Assembly: GCA_024228575.1 (NCBI GenBank)
Contig: JAAETH010000509.1
Span: 1-53,597, forward strand
Length of the DNA stretch: 53,597 nt
Source of the DNA: Actinomycetes bacterium
Lineage (GTDB): Bacteria; Actinomycetota; Acidimicrobiia; Acidimicrobiales; Poriferisodalaceae
Reading direction: 5' to 3'
In this document: piece by piece, positions 38,579-48,252 of the stretch
Layout: every line of letters begins with the position of its first letter
Numbering within the stretch: the stretch's first letter is position 1
Notes under the pieces: model-generated
Seen by the model: the letters and a program-made list of their open reading frames with translations, nothing else
Told to the model about the DNA's origin: nothing
The model's database searches: none
Position numbers and translations under genes: made by a program

Positions 38579-38640
38579 GGTTGTCCATCGGCTCTGGACC
38601 TCGTCCTTTCAAGGCTTCATCGGCCGAATACGATGCCGTT

Positions 38641-39090
38641 GTGCCCTGCCCCGACGAACTCGCGAAAGTGACCGAATTGCTCGGCAGACGGCCCCAGGGA
38701 CATTTCGAGGTCGTGGTGCGCGATTGTGATGGTTTGCCTGTGGTTCTGAGGAACGCGCCGCTGCTCGACGACGGTACACCGATGCCTACCTTGTACTGGC
38801 TCGTCGGGCGCAACGAGCGCGTCGTCGTCGGGCGTCTGGAGGCCGCATTCGGGGTGAAACGAGCCGAGAGGGAGATCGTGCCAGACGAGATCGAAGCAGC
38901 CCACGCGAGGTATCGTTTCGAGCGCGATGCGGCCATTCCCGAAGACCACGACGGCCCGAGGCCATACGGGGGAGTCGGAGGTACGCGGCGTGGCGTCAAG
39001 TGTCTTCACGCCCACTTCGCCTATCACCTTGCCGGCGGCGACGATCCTGTCGGGCGCTGGGTCGCCGCCCATCTCGAGGAGGTTGCATGA
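38641..39090 (+). CDS. DUF501 family protein
   Basis: Conserved actinobacterial protein of unknown function, here about 149 residues (CPDELAKVTELLGRRPQGHF, PTLYWLVGRNERVVVGRLEA, GGTRRGVKCLHAHFAYHLAGG with Cys and two His that could bind metal). GTG 38641 is preferred; an upstream TTG 38581 would run into the pilB leader. The stop overlaps ppx (ATGA). In mycobacteria DUF501 lies between ftsB and ppx2; here only the ppx link is kept. Confidence 0.88.
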   Translation: MPCPDELAKVTELLGRRPQGHFEVVVRDCDGLPVVLRNAPLLDDGTPMPTLYWLVGRNERVVVGRLEAAFGVKRAEREIVPDEIEAAHARYRFERDAAIPEDHDGPRPYGGVGGTRRGVKCLHAHFAYHLAGGDDPVGRWVAAHLEEVA

Positions 39091-40040
39091 TGTCCTCTGA
39101 ACGGCGCGCCGCCATCGATTGCGGCTCGAACACCACCCGGCTGTTGATCACCGAAGCGGGACGTGATCTGGTTCGAGAGTCGCATATCACGGGCCTTGGC
39201 AAGGGGCTGGCCACAACCGGTCGAATGTCACAGGAGGCCATCGACAGGTGTGTCGCTGTTCTGGGCCAGTACCGCGACCGGATCGACCTCCACGAGGTGA
39301 CGGCGATCAGAGCCATCGCAACGTCGGCGTCGCGAGATGCAGACAATGCTGTCGAGTTCTTCGATGCCGCCGAGTTCGCTCTCGGCATCAGGCCAGAAGT
39401 GATAAGCGGTTCCAACGAGGCTGCACTGGGGTTTGCCGGAGCCACAGGTGGCTTGTCGAGCACGGGTTCGGTCATGGTCGTCGACATAGGTGGAGGTTCG
39501 ACCGAGTTCTCGGTCGGAAATGTCGTCGATGGAGCCGGCACCTTGTCGGATGCGATCTCCATCAACATGGGATCGGTTCGATTCACCGACACATACCTGC
39601 AGCACGACCCTCCTCAACCAGAAGAGCTGACCTCCCTGCTCAGCATGGTCGAGGCCCACCTCGACGACGTGATCCGGACGGTTCCGGGGGCGGGTTCGGT
39701 CAGCACGGTCGTGGCGGTGGCAGGTACGGCAACAACGGTCGCGGCTGTCGAGATCGGCCTGCTCGAGTACGACTCGGAGGCAATCGAGGGGTTCATCCTC
39801 TCGCGCTCCGCAGCCGAAGACGTCTTCCGGACTCTCGCCACCGAACCGCTCGCGGACCGGATCCACAATCCTGGCCTCCCCCGCGGTCGGGCCGACTTGA
39901 TTGTCGCCGGATGCGCCATTCTTGTCGGGGTGATGCGGTTCTTCGATCTCGACGAGGTGGTCATTCGAGAACACGACATTCTCGACGGCCTGGTCGAGTC
40001 GATCGACCCCTCCCCAGGGGGTGTCGGCCTTGGCGGGTGA
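39087..40040 (+). CDS. ppx: Exopolyphosphatase / pppGpp phosphatase (Ppx/GppA)
   Basis: Hydrolyses polyphosphate or the pppGpp gamma-phosphate. The actin-like ATPase motifs are AAIDCGSNTTRLLI, IRAIATSASRDADNAVEF, ISGSNEAALGFAGA, VVDIGGGSTEFSVG and VAGTATTVAAVE; the length of 317 indicates the short actinobacterial Ppx form without the HD domain. ATG 39087 overlaps the DUF501 stop. The frame is open upstream to 39000 inside DUF501. Overlaps the next gene by 20 bases. Confidence 0.93.
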   Translation: MMSSERRAAIDCGSNTTRLLITEAGRDLVRESHITGLGKGLATTGRMSQEAIDRCVAVLGQYRDRIDLHEVTAIRAIATSASRDADNAVEFFDAAEFALGIRPEVISGSNEAALGFAGATGGLSSTGSVMVVDIGGGSTEFSVGNVVDGAGTLSDAISINMGSVRFTDTYLQHDPPQPEELTSLLSMVEAHLDDVIRTVPGAGSVSTVVAVAGTATTVAAVEIGLLEYDSEAIEGFILSRSAAEDVFRTLATEPLADRIHNPGLPRGRADLIVAGCAILVGVMRFFDLDEVVIREHDILDGLVESIDPSPGGVGLGG

Positions 40041-40623
40041 GCTGTACACCTCCAGGCTGATGTTGCGTCCGCTTCGCGCGGCAGACTTCCCGGCCTGGAG
40101 CGAGGTCAGGATCCGGTGCGCGGACTACCTGCGTGTCTGGGAGCCGGCTAGGCCACCTGACGCACCCGACCCCTCCACCGATCCCGTGGCCTTTGCGACC
40201 AGATGTGCTTCTCGAGACCGTGAGCGCCAACTTGGTGTCGCGTACGCTCACGGCATCTTTCGCGGCCGGAATCTCGTCGGGGAGATGAACCTCTCGAACG
40301 TGCGCCGTGGCCCGTTTCAGTCCGGCGATATCGGCTATTGGGTCGATCAGAGATGTACAGGAAACGGCATCGCGCCCGAGGCTTTGTTGGCCGCACTTGG
40401 CCTCGCCTTCGAGCAGGTCGATCTGCATCGGGTCGAGATCTCGATCATCCCCAGAAACTCGCGCAGCCGCCGGGTGGTTGAGAAGCTCGGAATTCGCGAG
40501 GAGGGCGTCGCCCGGGAGTTTCTCGAGATCAACGGCGTCTGGGAGGATCACTCCCGCTACGCGATGACCTCACAAGAGTGGCTTGAACGTAGCGACGAGT
40601 TGCAGCGACTGGTTCAGGGTTGA
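40021..40623 (+). CDS. GNAT N-acetyltransferase, RimJ/RimL type
   Basis: Acetyl-CoA-dependent acetyltransferase, about 200 residues. RimJ-like features: LMLRPLRAADFPAWSEVR, VGEMNLSNVRRGPFQSGDIGYWVD, the acetyl-CoA loop QRCTGNGIAPEALLAAL, HRVEISIIPRNSRSRRVVEKLG, and the final EINGVWEDHSRYAM typical of RimJ. The target could be a ribosomal protein N-terminus or another amine. GTG 40021 overlaps ppx, suggesting one transcript. Confidence 0.9.
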   Translation: MSALAGELYTSRLMLRPLRAADFPAWSEVRIRCADYLRVWEPARPPDAPDPSTDPVAFATRCASRDRERQLGVAYAHGIFRGRNLVGEMNLSNVRRGPFQSGDIGYWVDQRCTGNGIAPEALLAALGLAFEQVDLHRVEISIIPRNSRSRRVVEKLGIREEGVAREFLEINGVWEDHSRYAMTSQEWLERSDELQRLVQG

Positions 40624-40638
40624 CCTGACCTCGTCGAG

Positions 40639-41586
40639 CTACCAGGCCTCGTCGTCCTCGATCCATCGCCGACCTTCGGAACAGGAGTCGCTCACCGGGC
40701 ACCAGCGGCACGGCGGTCCTGCGCGCAGTATCGGCTCGGCTTCGCCGATCGCCAACTCGGCCAGGGTCGTCACGCCGTCGACCGTTCGACGCAGCGTTGC
40801 AGCGAGCATGTCCTCTGTCACCTGCTCGCGATCGAGTCGGCCGGTCTCGACGTAGTGGGTGGCGACCGCCAGCGGAGGAACTCCGGTCACGAGGGTCTCG
40901 ATGAGAGCGTAGAACCGCAGGTCTTGGCGGTGATCGGCCGATGCTCCACCGGTCTTGATGTCGATGATGACCCGTCCCGCTGTGGTGTCGAAGGGCACCC
41001 CCAGCGTCAGATCGAACCTGCCGGCCAGAGTCAGGTTGTTACTGCACAACTCGACCCGTTTGGGCACCTCGGTTGCGGGTCGCCAGCCTCTCTTCATCGG
41101 CGGGAACGTGTCGAGGAACCCGGAGGTCAAAGCAGAGGTCTCGCTGCGGAGCTCGGCCATCGTCGACTCTGTGCACGTCGCGAGGAAATCGCCGAGGGTC
41201 GTCTCACGGTCGATGATGCGAGCGAAGGCTTCGTCGATCAGTTCTGCGGGGTCCCGGTGTCCTTTCAGGTGAAGCGAGAGCTCGATCGCCTTGTGGGTGA
41301 TCGAGCCGCGTGCCATCGGGGCGGTCCATTTGAACCTCTCGGCCGACTCGGCGAGGTGGCGCCCCTGGCATCCGTGAACGGCGCCGAGCTGGCGTTTGCC
41401 GACGAACAAGGTCTTGCCGGAGGTCGAGGCCACATATCGATCCATGATCGTCACCAGCTCGCGTTCGAGTTGATGACGCAGCTCGATCTTGAGCGTCGAG
41501 CGATACGACGGCCTCTCCTCTGCGGGAGGGCGAAGCAGGTCGAGGTTCTCCTGCTGTGTCGGGTTCAACGCCTCTGGCTCGGCCAC
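40639..41586 (-). CDS. PD-(D/E)XK nuclease-family protein with putative Fe-S cluster
   Basis: RecB/Cas4-like nuclease domain on its own. Motifs: GSITHKAIELSLH (His of the fold), AGRFDLTLGV (Asp) and VIIDIKTGG (DxK). One Cys near the N-terminus (VHGCQGRHL) and three near the C-terminus (CRWCPVSDSC) make the spacing typical of the AddB/Cas4 four-Cys iron-sulfur staple. 315 residues; start GTG 41586. No helicase or CRISPR genes are nearby. It may be a stand-alone repair exonuclease; this role is inferred. Confidence 0.82.
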   Translation of the reverse strand: MAEPEALNPTQQENLDLLRPPAEERPSYRSTLKIELRHQLERELVTIMDRYVASTSGKTLFVGKRQLGAVHGCQGRHLAESAERFKWTAPMARGSITHKAIELSLHLKGHRDPAELIDEAFARIIDRETTLGDFLATCTESTMAELRSETSALTSGFLDTFPPMKRGWRPATEVPKRVELCSNNLTLAGRFDLTLGVPFDTTAGRVIIDIKTGGASADHRQDLRFYALIETLVTGVPPLAVATHYVETGRLDREQVTEDMLAATLRRTVDGVTTLAELAIGEAEPILRAGPPCRWCPVSDSCSEGRRWIEDDEAW

Positions 41587-41621
41587 CGGGTCAACGTATC
41601 AAGCCCGATCGACCGAACCCG

Positions 41622-43304
41622 TCACACGATGACACCGATGGTCAGAGTCGCTACGACCAACAGGGTCAGGGGTGCGCCCAGCCTGGTGAAGTCGGTGATC
41701 TCATAACCACCCGGGCGCCAGATCATCGTGTTGGTCTGGTAGCCGAACGGGGTCAGGAATGAGGCTGACGCCGCCACCACGACCGAGAGGGCGAGCTGTC
41801 TTTCGTCGACGGCCAGATGGGGCCCGAGTGCGATGGCCACCGGCAGCAAGATTGCGACGGCAGCGACGTTGGTCAGGAGTTCTGTCATGAGGACCGTCGC
41901 GACCAGCAGGACCACGACACCGGCGGTCGGGTGTGTTGACGCTGCCACCGACTCGATCTGTTCCACGATCGCAGAAGCCAGTCCCGATCGTTCAACGGCG
42001 GCACCGACGCCGAGCGCGGCACCGATGAGCACCACCACTTCGATGTTGACGAGTCGGAGTGCTTCGCGAGGTCGCACGGTTCCTGCGACCACCAGGGTGC
42101 CCACACCGCAGACGACGGCGCGCAGGACTCCGATCTGTCCGATCGATGCGGCGATGACGGTCGCCAGAGCGATTGGAACGGCGCGTCTCGCGAGGTGTGA
42201 TCGCGATGGAGGAGTGTCGATGCGTGCGGCGAGGCTGAACTCGGCGTTCGACGATGTGGAGCGCATCAGCTGTGGGTTGGCACATACCAGCACGGTGTCA
42301 CCCCGTCGCAAGGGAGCGAGGGGGACCGTCCCTCGTTCGAGTCGCCTGGCGAACACGCCCGGTGGGCTGGCAGAATCGCCCAGCACCGCAGCGGTCCACG
42401 GCGATCCTGGCGCCACGACCGCCTCAAAATACCGTCTGCCCATCTCTTCGGCCGGGCTCGATGCGAAGGTTTCCCTCGCCTCGATGACGGCGGTGCTCGG
42501 GCCGATCACAACCATGACATCGCCGTCTTGCAGGATGTCCTCGTCGGTCAGCAGTTTGTCGTGACGACGCACAGCCTCGATACCAGCGAGCGACGATCTC
42601 AAATTCTGGATGGTCGACCCGATTGGCGCTCGGTCTGCCTGGGCGACAAATCGCGCGACAAAACGTGCCTCGGGTTCGGTGTTGGTTCCATCGCGGTCGG
42701 AGTCGAGCAGCAGGGGCGCGAACACGATCAGGTAGACGAGCCCGATGATCACAACCGGCGCTGAGACGGGAACGAGGTCGAACATCGTGATCGAATCCTC
42801 GCCTGCGCTATCGAGAAGGCCAGAGGCCGCAACGTTGGTCGACGATCCGATGACGGTCAGCGTTCCGCCGAGAATTGTCGCGAACGACAGTGGCATCAGC
42901 AGGGCTCCCGATCCCTTGCCCCTCGACCCGGTCCAGCGTGTGATGGCGGGCGCGAGTGTTGCGACGACGGGCGTGTTGGCGACGATCGCCGACGACAATG
43001 CCGCCGGAACCGTCAGTCGCGTCAAGGTTCTGCGCAGCGAGGGCCCACTGTCCATGAGGGTGGACAAGAGGCCGGTCAGAGCACCGGTTTGTTGCACCAC
43101 ACCTGCGATGACGTACAGGCCTGCGATGACCCATGGTGCTTCTGAAGAGAATCCGCCAAAGGCCTGAGCGCTATCGGTGACGCCGAGCACAAAGAGGCTC
43201 GCGGTGGCGGCGAGCATCGCCGAAGCGGGTCCCACCCTTCGTCCGAAGAGTGCTCCAAGGGTGATCACGAGCACGGCGGTCGTGATCCAGGCGTCGGTCG
43301 TCAT
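41622..43304 (-). CDS. SLC13/DASS-type permease with TrkA-C-like domains
   Basis: 560-residue transporter in two membrane halves. The first half has SSEAPWVIAGLYVIAGVVQQTGAL and SSAIVANTPVVATLAPAI; the second has LTNVAAVAILLPVAIALG and SFLTPFGYQTNTMIW. The repeated NTPVV/TNVAA hairpins are the substrate and sodium sites in this family. Two soluble RCK_C/TrkA-C-like segments lie between (IQNLRSSLAGIEAVRRHDKLL, DGDVMVVIG, DTVLVCAN). The likely substrate is an anion such as sulfate or a dicarboxylate. It is divergent from the small gene at 43369. Confidence 0.9.
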   Translation of the reverse strand: MTTDAWITTAVLVITLGALFGRRVGPASAMLAATASLFVLGVTDSAQAFGGFSSEAPWVIAGLYVIAGVVQQTGALTGLLSTLMDSGPSLRRTLTRLTVPAALSSAIVANTPVVATLAPAITRWTGSRGKGSGALLMPLSFATILGGTLTVIGSSTNVAASGLLDSAGEDSITMFDLVPVSAPVVIIGLVYLIVFAPLLLDSDRDGTNTEPEARFVARFVAQADRAPIGSTIQNLRSSLAGIEAVRRHDKLLTDEDILQDGDVMVVIGPSTAVIEARETFASSPAEEMGRRYFEAVVAPGSPWTAAVLGDSASPPGVFARRLERGTVPLAPLRRGDTVLVCANPQLMRSTSSNAEFSLAARIDTPPSRSHLARRAVPIALATVIAASIGQIGVLRAVVCGVGTLVVAGTVRPREALRLVNIEVVVLIGAALGVGAAVERSGLASAIVEQIESVAASTHPTAGVVVLLVATVLMTELLTNVAAVAILLPVAIALGPHLAVDERQLALSVVVAASASFLTPFGYQTNTMIWRPGGYEITDFTRLGAPLTLLVVATLTIGVIV

Positions 43305-43368
43305 CGCGGTAGATCGAACTCCATCGAAGGTCAGGTCATTCAGTCGACCGTCCCACCCCCTGTGTTAG

Positions 43369-43704
43369 ATGGAAGACGTGAGGAACGTCGCACCAATCCA
43401 GCAGGCACCGTCGATGCGGTTTGCCGTCGCCGCACGTTGTGTGGCCGACGAGGCTCGCCGCATGGGTCTCGTCGTGCCTGCGTTCAAGAGCCCCCCTCGA
43501 GTCGACAAGGCCGATCGCACAGTACGTCGTGCCGGTCGCGATGTTGTCGTGGCCGTCAGGGTGAAGGGACGCCCGTTTGCCGCCGTCATGGCCGATCTGG
43601 TCGAGGGTGTTGTCGTGGCAAACGAGTTCTCCGGGGTCGAGGCATCGAGGGTGAGGTCACTCATGTGGGATGCCTTGGCCGGATCCGACGCAATGGCCGC
43701 GTAG
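43369..43704 (+). CDS. Small basic protein of unknown function
   Basis: 111 residues, not recognised. The N-terminal half is basic and Ala/Arg-rich (AARCVADEARRMGLVVPAF, KADRTVRRAGRDVVVAVR), followed by a hydrophobic strand pattern (VKGRPFAAVMADLVEGVVVAN) and a helical end. No signal peptide or metal motif. It begins 64 bases from the divergent permease and is followed 42 bases later by the acetoacetate-CoA ligase. Coding is favoured by a good ATG and codon pattern, but this is only moderately sure. Confidence 0.6.
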   Translation: MEDVRNVAPIQQAPSMRFAVAARCVADEARRMGLVVPAFKSPPRVDKADRTVRRAGRDVVVAVRVKGRPFAAVMADLVEGVVVANEFSGVEASRVRSLMWDALAGSDAMAA

Positions 43705-43746
43705 GCTCGCTCTGGCCGTCTGCGATCCGAAGGTGACATTCAAACC

Positions 43747-45663
43747 ATGAGCTCTGACGTGCTTTGGAATCCGCCCAACCTCGATGCCACCAACTGGGCG
43801 CGGTTCGCTCGTCAGGTCGGTATCTCCCCCGACGATCTCCAGGCTTGGTCGATCGAGAACACCGGCGACTTCTGGACGGCGGTCTGGGACTTCGGCGAAG
43901 TCATCGGCGATCGGGGTGATGTAGCGGTCGAGTCTGGTGACGATCTCTGGGATACCCGCTTCTTTCCCGAGGCTCGTCTCAACGTTGCCGAGAATCTGTT
44001 ACGTCCGGGTTCCGATTTGGCCCTCATCTTCCGCGGCGAGAGCGCCGGCGACGCCAGGGAAGTGTCGCGCGACCAGCTCCGCTCGCTCGTGGCCAAGGCT
44101 GCTGCCGCGATGCGCGAGGCCGGGCTCGGACCCGGCGATCGTGTCGCTGCGTGGCTTCCAAACCTCCCAGAGACCTATGTGGTCATGCTCGCCGCGGCGT
44201 CGATCGGTGCGGTGTTCACCTCGACCTCTCCCGACTTCGGGGTCGATGGTGTTCTCGATCGGTTCCAGCAGGTCGAACCGAAGCTGCTGGTCGGCGTCAA
44301 CGGCTATCGATACGGCGGCCGTGTATTCGACCGGCGCCAGGAGCTGGCCTCGGTGGTCGAGTCGATCGACTCGTTGGTCGAGACGTGGGTTGTTCCGTTC
44401 GTCGATCTCGATGTCGACATGGCAGGTGTCCGGGCCTGGGACGAGGTCGTCCTTGCCAGGACCGAGACCGAGCCGATCTTCGAGCGGTTGCCGTTCGATC
44501 ACCCGTGGTATGTCCTCTATTCGTCGGGCACTACAGGCAAGCCGAAGTGCATCGTTCACCGCGCCGGTGGTCTGCTGTTGAAACACCTCACCGAACATCT
44601 GCTGCACACCGACGTCAGGCCGACCGATCGGCTCTTCTACTTCACGACAGCCGGTTGGATGATGTGGAACTGGCTGGCGTCTGGCCTTGCGACAGGTGCC
44701 ACGGTCGTGTTGTACGACGGATCGCCGTTCCACCCCGACGGGAACCGTCTGTTCGATCTGCTCGACGAGGTGGGCGCCACCCTGTTCGGAACCTCCGCCA
44801 AGTTCATCGAGTCGGTCGAGAAGGCAGGCCTTCATCCGGTCCAGTCGCATGGTCTCGACACCGTTCGTACCATCGCTTCCACCGGGTCACCGCTGGTCGA
44901 GGAAGGTTTCCGCTTCGTCTACGAGTCGATCGCTCCACACGTACACCTCGCCTCCATCAGCGGCGGCACCGATCTGTGTGGGTGCCTGGTCGCCGGCAAT
45001 CCCACCGCTCCTGTCGTAGCTGGCGAGATCCAGGCTCCGACTCTGGGGCTCGACACCCAGGTGGTCGACGACGACGGACAGCCGACCTCGGCCGGCGAGC
45101 GCGGCGAGCTCGTGTGCCGCAACGCGTTCCCGTCGATGCCACTCGGGTTCTGGAACGATCCGAACGACCAGCGCTACCACGGCACTTACTTCGAGCGGTT
45201 TGGCGGAATGTGGCACCAGGGCGATTTCGCCGAGCGAACACCGTCGGGTGGGTTCATCATCCACGGCCGAAGCGATGCGACCCTGAACCCTGGCGGGGTC
45301 CGTATCGGCACAGCCGAGATCTACCGCCTGGTCGACCGCTTCGCCGAGGTGCTCGAGAGCCTCGTGGTCGGTCAGCAGGTTGGCGCCGACGTGCGCGTGG
45401 TGCTCTTCGTCAAACTGCGCGACCATCTGGTCCTCGACGACGATCTACGCCACCGGATTCAGTCGGCGGTTCGGGCGGGTGCCACCCCCCGTCACGTTCC
45501 AGCAGTCGTAGCCCAGATCCCCGATATCCCGCGTACCCGCAGTGGCAAATCGACCGAGTTGGCGGTCAGAGAGCTCATCCACGGCCGGCCGGTCAAGAAC
45601 ATCGAAGCGCTGGCGAACCCAGAGGTTCTCGACGCTTTCGTCGATCACCCAGATCTCGCCTAA
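43747..45663 (+). CDS. Acetoacetate--CoA ligase
   Basis: ANL-superfamily enzyme activating acetoacetate to acetoacetyl-CoA in ketone-body or PHB turnover. Features of the AACS branch: [15 protein letters not shown]-type N-terminus, [15 protein letters not shown], the AMP loop [46 protein letters not shown], and the C-terminal Lys in [16 protein letters not shown]. 638 residues, normal. ATG 43747. Its stop overlaps by four bases with the convergent acyltransferase gene. Confidence 0.93.
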   Translation: MSSDVLWNPPNLDATNWARFARQVGISPDDLQAWSIENTGDFWTAVWDFGEVIGDRGDVAVESGDDLWDTRFFPEARLNVAENLLRPGSDLALIFRGESAGDAREVSRDQLRSLVAKAAAAMREAGLGPGDRVAAWLPNLPETYVVMLAAASIGAVFTSTSPDFGVDGVLDRFQQVEPKLLVGVNGYRYGGRVFDRRQELASVVESIDSLVETWVVPFVDLDVDMAGVRAWDEVVLARTETEPIFERLPFDHPWYVLYSSGTTGKPKCIVHRAGGLLLKHLTEHLLHTDVRPTDRLFYFTTAGWMMWNWLASGLATGATVVLYDGSPFHPDGNRLFDLLDEVGATLFGTSAKFIESVEKAGLHPVQSHGLDTVRTIASTGSPLVEEGFRFVYESIAPHVHLASISGGTDLCGCLVAGNPTAPVVAGEIQAPTLGLDTQVVDDDGQPTSAGERGELVCRNAFPSMPLGFWNDPNDQRYHGTYFERFGGMWHQGDFAERTPSGGFIIHGRSDATLNPGGVRIGTAEIYRLVDRFAEVLESLVVGQQVGADVRVVLFVKLRDHLVLDDDLRHRIQSAVRAGATPRHVPAVVAQIPDIPRTRSGKSTELAVRELIHGRPVKNIEALANPEVLDAFVDHPDLA

Positions 45664-46316
45664 CCGCTGGGTTCCAGGGGTCGTGCCGGTGCCCCGACAA
45701 CAACCGCGCCGGGGTCAATGTTCCTGGTGACGACGGCTCCGGCAGCTACCACCGCTCCGTCGCCTACCTTCAACCCCTCGAGGACGGTGGCATTGCTGCC
45801 GATCATCGCGCCACTACCGATCACACAATCGCCCGAGACAGCACTTCCGGGCATCAGGCTGGTGAAAGCACCGATGATCGTGTCGTGCCCGACGAGAGCG
45901 CCGTGCGAAACAAAGGCGTGATCGCCGATCGACACCAATGACCCCAACGCGGTCTGGGTCATGACCACGACCCCGTTGCCCAGCGACACTCCGGTTCCCA
46001 CACTTGCCGTTTCATGAACCACCGTCAGCGCTGCGAGGTCGAGCTCAGCGATCTGCTCGACCACGTCCGCTCGTGCGCTCGGATATCCGACCGCCGCTAT
46101 GTAGCGCAGCTTTTCCTTGGCCGCCATCTCGGCCAGTCGATCAAAACCGAGCACATCAACACCACGTCCGGCGAACCGGGATTTGTCGATGTCATCGGGA
46201 TCGGAGTGGAACATCCCCACTACGTCGTAGCGGTAACGAACGCCGCCGAACGACTCGATCAGCGACAGAACATCGCTCGCATGACCCTTTGCACCGATGA
46301 GCGCTACCCGCACCAT
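45660..46316 (-). CDS. NeuD-like sugar O-acyltransferase
   Basis: An N-terminal Rossmann-like domain ([29 protein letters not shown]) precedes a left-handed beta-helix of hexapeptide repeats ([24 protein letters not shown]-type [32 protein letters not shown]) and the closing [16 protein letters not shown]. This is the NeuD/PglD acyltransferase pattern for modifying nucleotide sugars or glycans. GGAGG at 46324-46328 sits seven bases before ATG 46316 but only one base before the ATG at 46322, so 46316 is chosen. The open frame up to 46586 crosses tRNA-Leu. No other sugar gene is adjacent. Confidence 0.9.
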   Translation of the reverse strand: MVRVALIGAKGHASDVLSLIESFGGVRYRYDVVGMFHSDPDDIDKSRFAGRGVDVLGFDRLAEMAAKEKLRYIAAVGYPSARADVVEQIAELDLAALTVVHETASVGTGVSLGNGVVVMTQTALGSLVSIGDHAFVSHGALVGHDTIIGAFTSLMPGSAVSGDCVIGSGAMIGSNATVLEGLKVGDGAVVAAGAVVTRNIDPGAVVVGAPARPLEPSG

Positions 46317-46423
46317 GTCCATACCTCCACGAACACGTCTCCCATCGGTCGGTGGGTGACGAACATGACGCATCGGCTGCCGAGCACCGGTGGACCTTGT
46401 ACCGTCCTGCTTGGTCAGCCGCG

Positions 46424-46509
46424 GCCCGGATGGCGGAATTGGCAGACGCAGGGGGCTTAAACCCCCCGGCTCCTCAGGGGGCGTGCGGGTTCGAGCCCCG
46501 CTCCGGGCA
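46424..46509 (+). tRNA. tRNA-Leu(UAA)
   Basis: Acceptor arms GCCCGGA (46424-46430) and TCCGGGC (46502-46508) pair fully, with discriminator A. The anticodon stem GGGGG/CCCCC encloses CTTAAAC, anticodon TAA. A long variable arm (CGGCTCCTCAGGGGGCGT region) and T arm GCGGG-TTCGAGC-CCCGC follow. 86 nt, no CCA encoded. Its 3' part is the attachment site of the island. Confidence 0.95.
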
Positions 46510-46521
46510 CTGCTGATCAGG
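46459..46521 (+). repeat. attL-type direct repeat (3' end of tRNA-Leu)
   Basis: Begins at the anticodon loop (aaacccccc) and runs through the T arm and acceptor to ctgatcagg. It matches 53348-53410 at 61 of 63 positions; the differences are in the variable arm (cctca/cccca) and the T loop (cgagc/cgaac). Confidence 0.9.
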
Positions 46522-46564
46522 CCTTTTGCCCTTCCGGTCGATCTCGCAGAATCACTGAAGAGGC

Positions 46565-46598
46565 AAAACGCGCACAAAACGCGCACGGACTTGTGCGC
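46565..46598. repeat. Left-end repeats, candidate integrase arm sites
   Basis: Two direct copies of AAAACGCGCAC (46565-46575 and 46576-46586) followed by an inverted GTGCGC at 46593-46598, between the tRNA and the integrase. A near-identical pair stands at the right end (53208-53227). Confidence 0.5.
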
Positions 46599-46622
46599 AT
46601 CGCCCGGGAAGGGCCCCGTGTC

Positions 46623-47732
46623 ATGGCACGAGGATCGGTGATCAAGCGAAACAACAGCGGCGGCGGCGCCAGGTATCCAAACAGGGGTTCCGCACGAAGA
46701 AGGAGGCCGAGGGCGTCCTGGGCGATGTGTTGTCGTCTGTCCGTGCGGGTTCGGCGGTGTCGAGATTGTCCGTCACGGTGGGGGAGTACCTGGCCGATTG
46801 GCTGGTCGGCCAGCGTCAGCAGCTGAAGGCCACCAACTGGGAGTCGTATCGCCCCATTTGTCGAGCGCATCGACGCCAAGGTCGGCTCTCTGTCACTCCA
46901 GGGCCTCAAGTCCAAGCACATCGAGGACCTGTACCGCGACCTCGGTGAGGCGGGCGGCCATCGAGGCCGGCCGCTGTCGCCCAAGACCGTCCGCAACACC
47001 CACACCGTTCTGCGCAAGGCGCTGTCCGACGCCGAGCGGCTCGAACTGCTGCCCCGCAACCCTGCCGCGGTCGCTCGACCTCCCGCCGATGACGAGACCG
47101 AGCGGATCACCTGGTCGAGCGGCGAGCTGCGCGAGTTCTTCGATCACGTCGCCGACGACCGGCTCCACGCCCTGTGGATCCTGTTCGCCGCGACCGGCAT
47201 GCGCAGGGGCGAGGCCCTGGGGTTGCGGTGGCGTGATCTCGATCTCGACTCTGGCGATCTGCGGATCACCCAGACGATCGTCACCATCAGCTACACGCCA
47301 CAGTTCGACACGCCCAAGACCAAACGCAGTCGCCGCAGCATCTACCTCGACCACACCACCGTCGACGAGCTTCGCCGACACCGCCTACGCCAGAAGGAAG
47401 AGCGCTTGGCTCTCGGCGAGGCGTGGATGAACGACGGCGACCTCGTGTTCACCGACGAGCTCGGCCGTCCGCTGCATCCCGACAAGGTGACCAGGGCGTT
47501 CCGCGCTCACGTGCGAGAAGCCGACCTGCGATCGATCCGACTTCACGACCTGAGACACACCTACGCCACGTTGGCGCTCAAGGCCGGCGTCCACCCCAAG
47601 GTCGTCTCCGATCGCCTCGGCCACGCTACGACAGGGATCACGCTCGACCTCTACTCCCACGTCACACCGGGAATCGGCCGAGAAGCCGCCGACCTCGTCG
47701 CGGACCGGATCTTCGGACGGGACGTGGTCTGA
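46623..47732 (+). pseudogene. Tyrosine recombinase/integrase, frameshifted
   Basis: The start [12 protein letters not shown] is followed, in another frame, by [18 protein letters not shown] and [20 protein letters not shown] up to NWESYRP, and then in a third frame by FVERIDAKVGSLSLQ to the end. Breaks lie near 46660 (with loss of most of the AP2-like N-domain) and near 46855. The catalytic domain is intact: ATGMRRGEALGL (Arg), TKRSRRSIYL (Lys region), LHDLRHTYATLA (HxxR) and LGHATTGITLDLYSH (His, Tyr). It probably excised and integrated the island at tRNA-Leu; no full-length product can now be made. Confidence 0.88.
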
Positions 47733-47733
47733 G

Positions 47734-48198
47734 ATGAACCTGCTCTGGTTTCTGCACTTCGCCCAGCCGACGACGATTGATGAGATTGCCGACCTGATCC
47801 GTTCCTCACCCGGGCTCTACCGAATGCAAGGCGTTGCCTCGTTTGCGGTGGTCCCTGCCGCAGATGGGTCGGGGTCGCGCCTCAGCCTTGAGGTGGAAAC
47901 CGAAGAGGGCCGTACCTACCTCGCCGTTCAGTCGCTCTCTGCCGAGGACGTCGGACCGCCGGCGGCAGTTGCGCGTTCGTTCAAGTTGCCCGAGGTAGAG
48001 CTTGATGCGAGCGCCGACTGGTTGTTCGAGGTAGAGGCCTCGGGGCCGGACGAAACAGTCATGTTCGGCACCCTCGGCTACCTGCTGGGCTGGGATCGCT
48101 TCGACGGTGGATGGTTGACCGCCGAGGCTCACGGGTACTCGTTCTTCTCGAGATCTCGTGGATGGATCCCGGAGCCCAACCTCGAGAGTTCAACCTGA
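47734..48198 (+). CDS. Island protein of unknown function (154 aa)
   Basis: Not recognised. Mixed alpha/beta composition without signal peptide or membrane helix (MNLLWFLHFAQPTTIDEI, FAVVPAADGSGSRLSLEVE, MFGTLGYLLGWDRFDGGWL). ATG 47734 lies one base after the integrase stop, with GGTCTGAG-type weak ribosome binding. Base composition is slightly less GC-rich than the core genes by eye. Intact, so it may be under selection or recently acquired. Confidence 0.65.
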   Translation: MNLLWFLHFAQPTTIDEIADLIRSSPGLYRMQGVASFAVVPAADGSGSRLSLEVETEEGRTYLAVQSLSAEDVGPPAAVARSFKLPEVELDASADWLFEVEASGPDETVMFGTLGYLLGWDRFDGGWLTAEAHGYSFFSRSRGWIPEPNLESST

Positions 48199-48252
48199 TA
48201 GGAATCAGTCAGGAGTCGCGAACCTGACGTGCTCTCGGAGCCGGGTAGGGCC

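Noticed and set aside
44151-45941. 596-residue plus-strand frame over the acetoacetate-CoA ligase
   Set aside because: Out-of-frame shadow of the ligase, rich in Arg, running past the ligase stop into the convergent gene.
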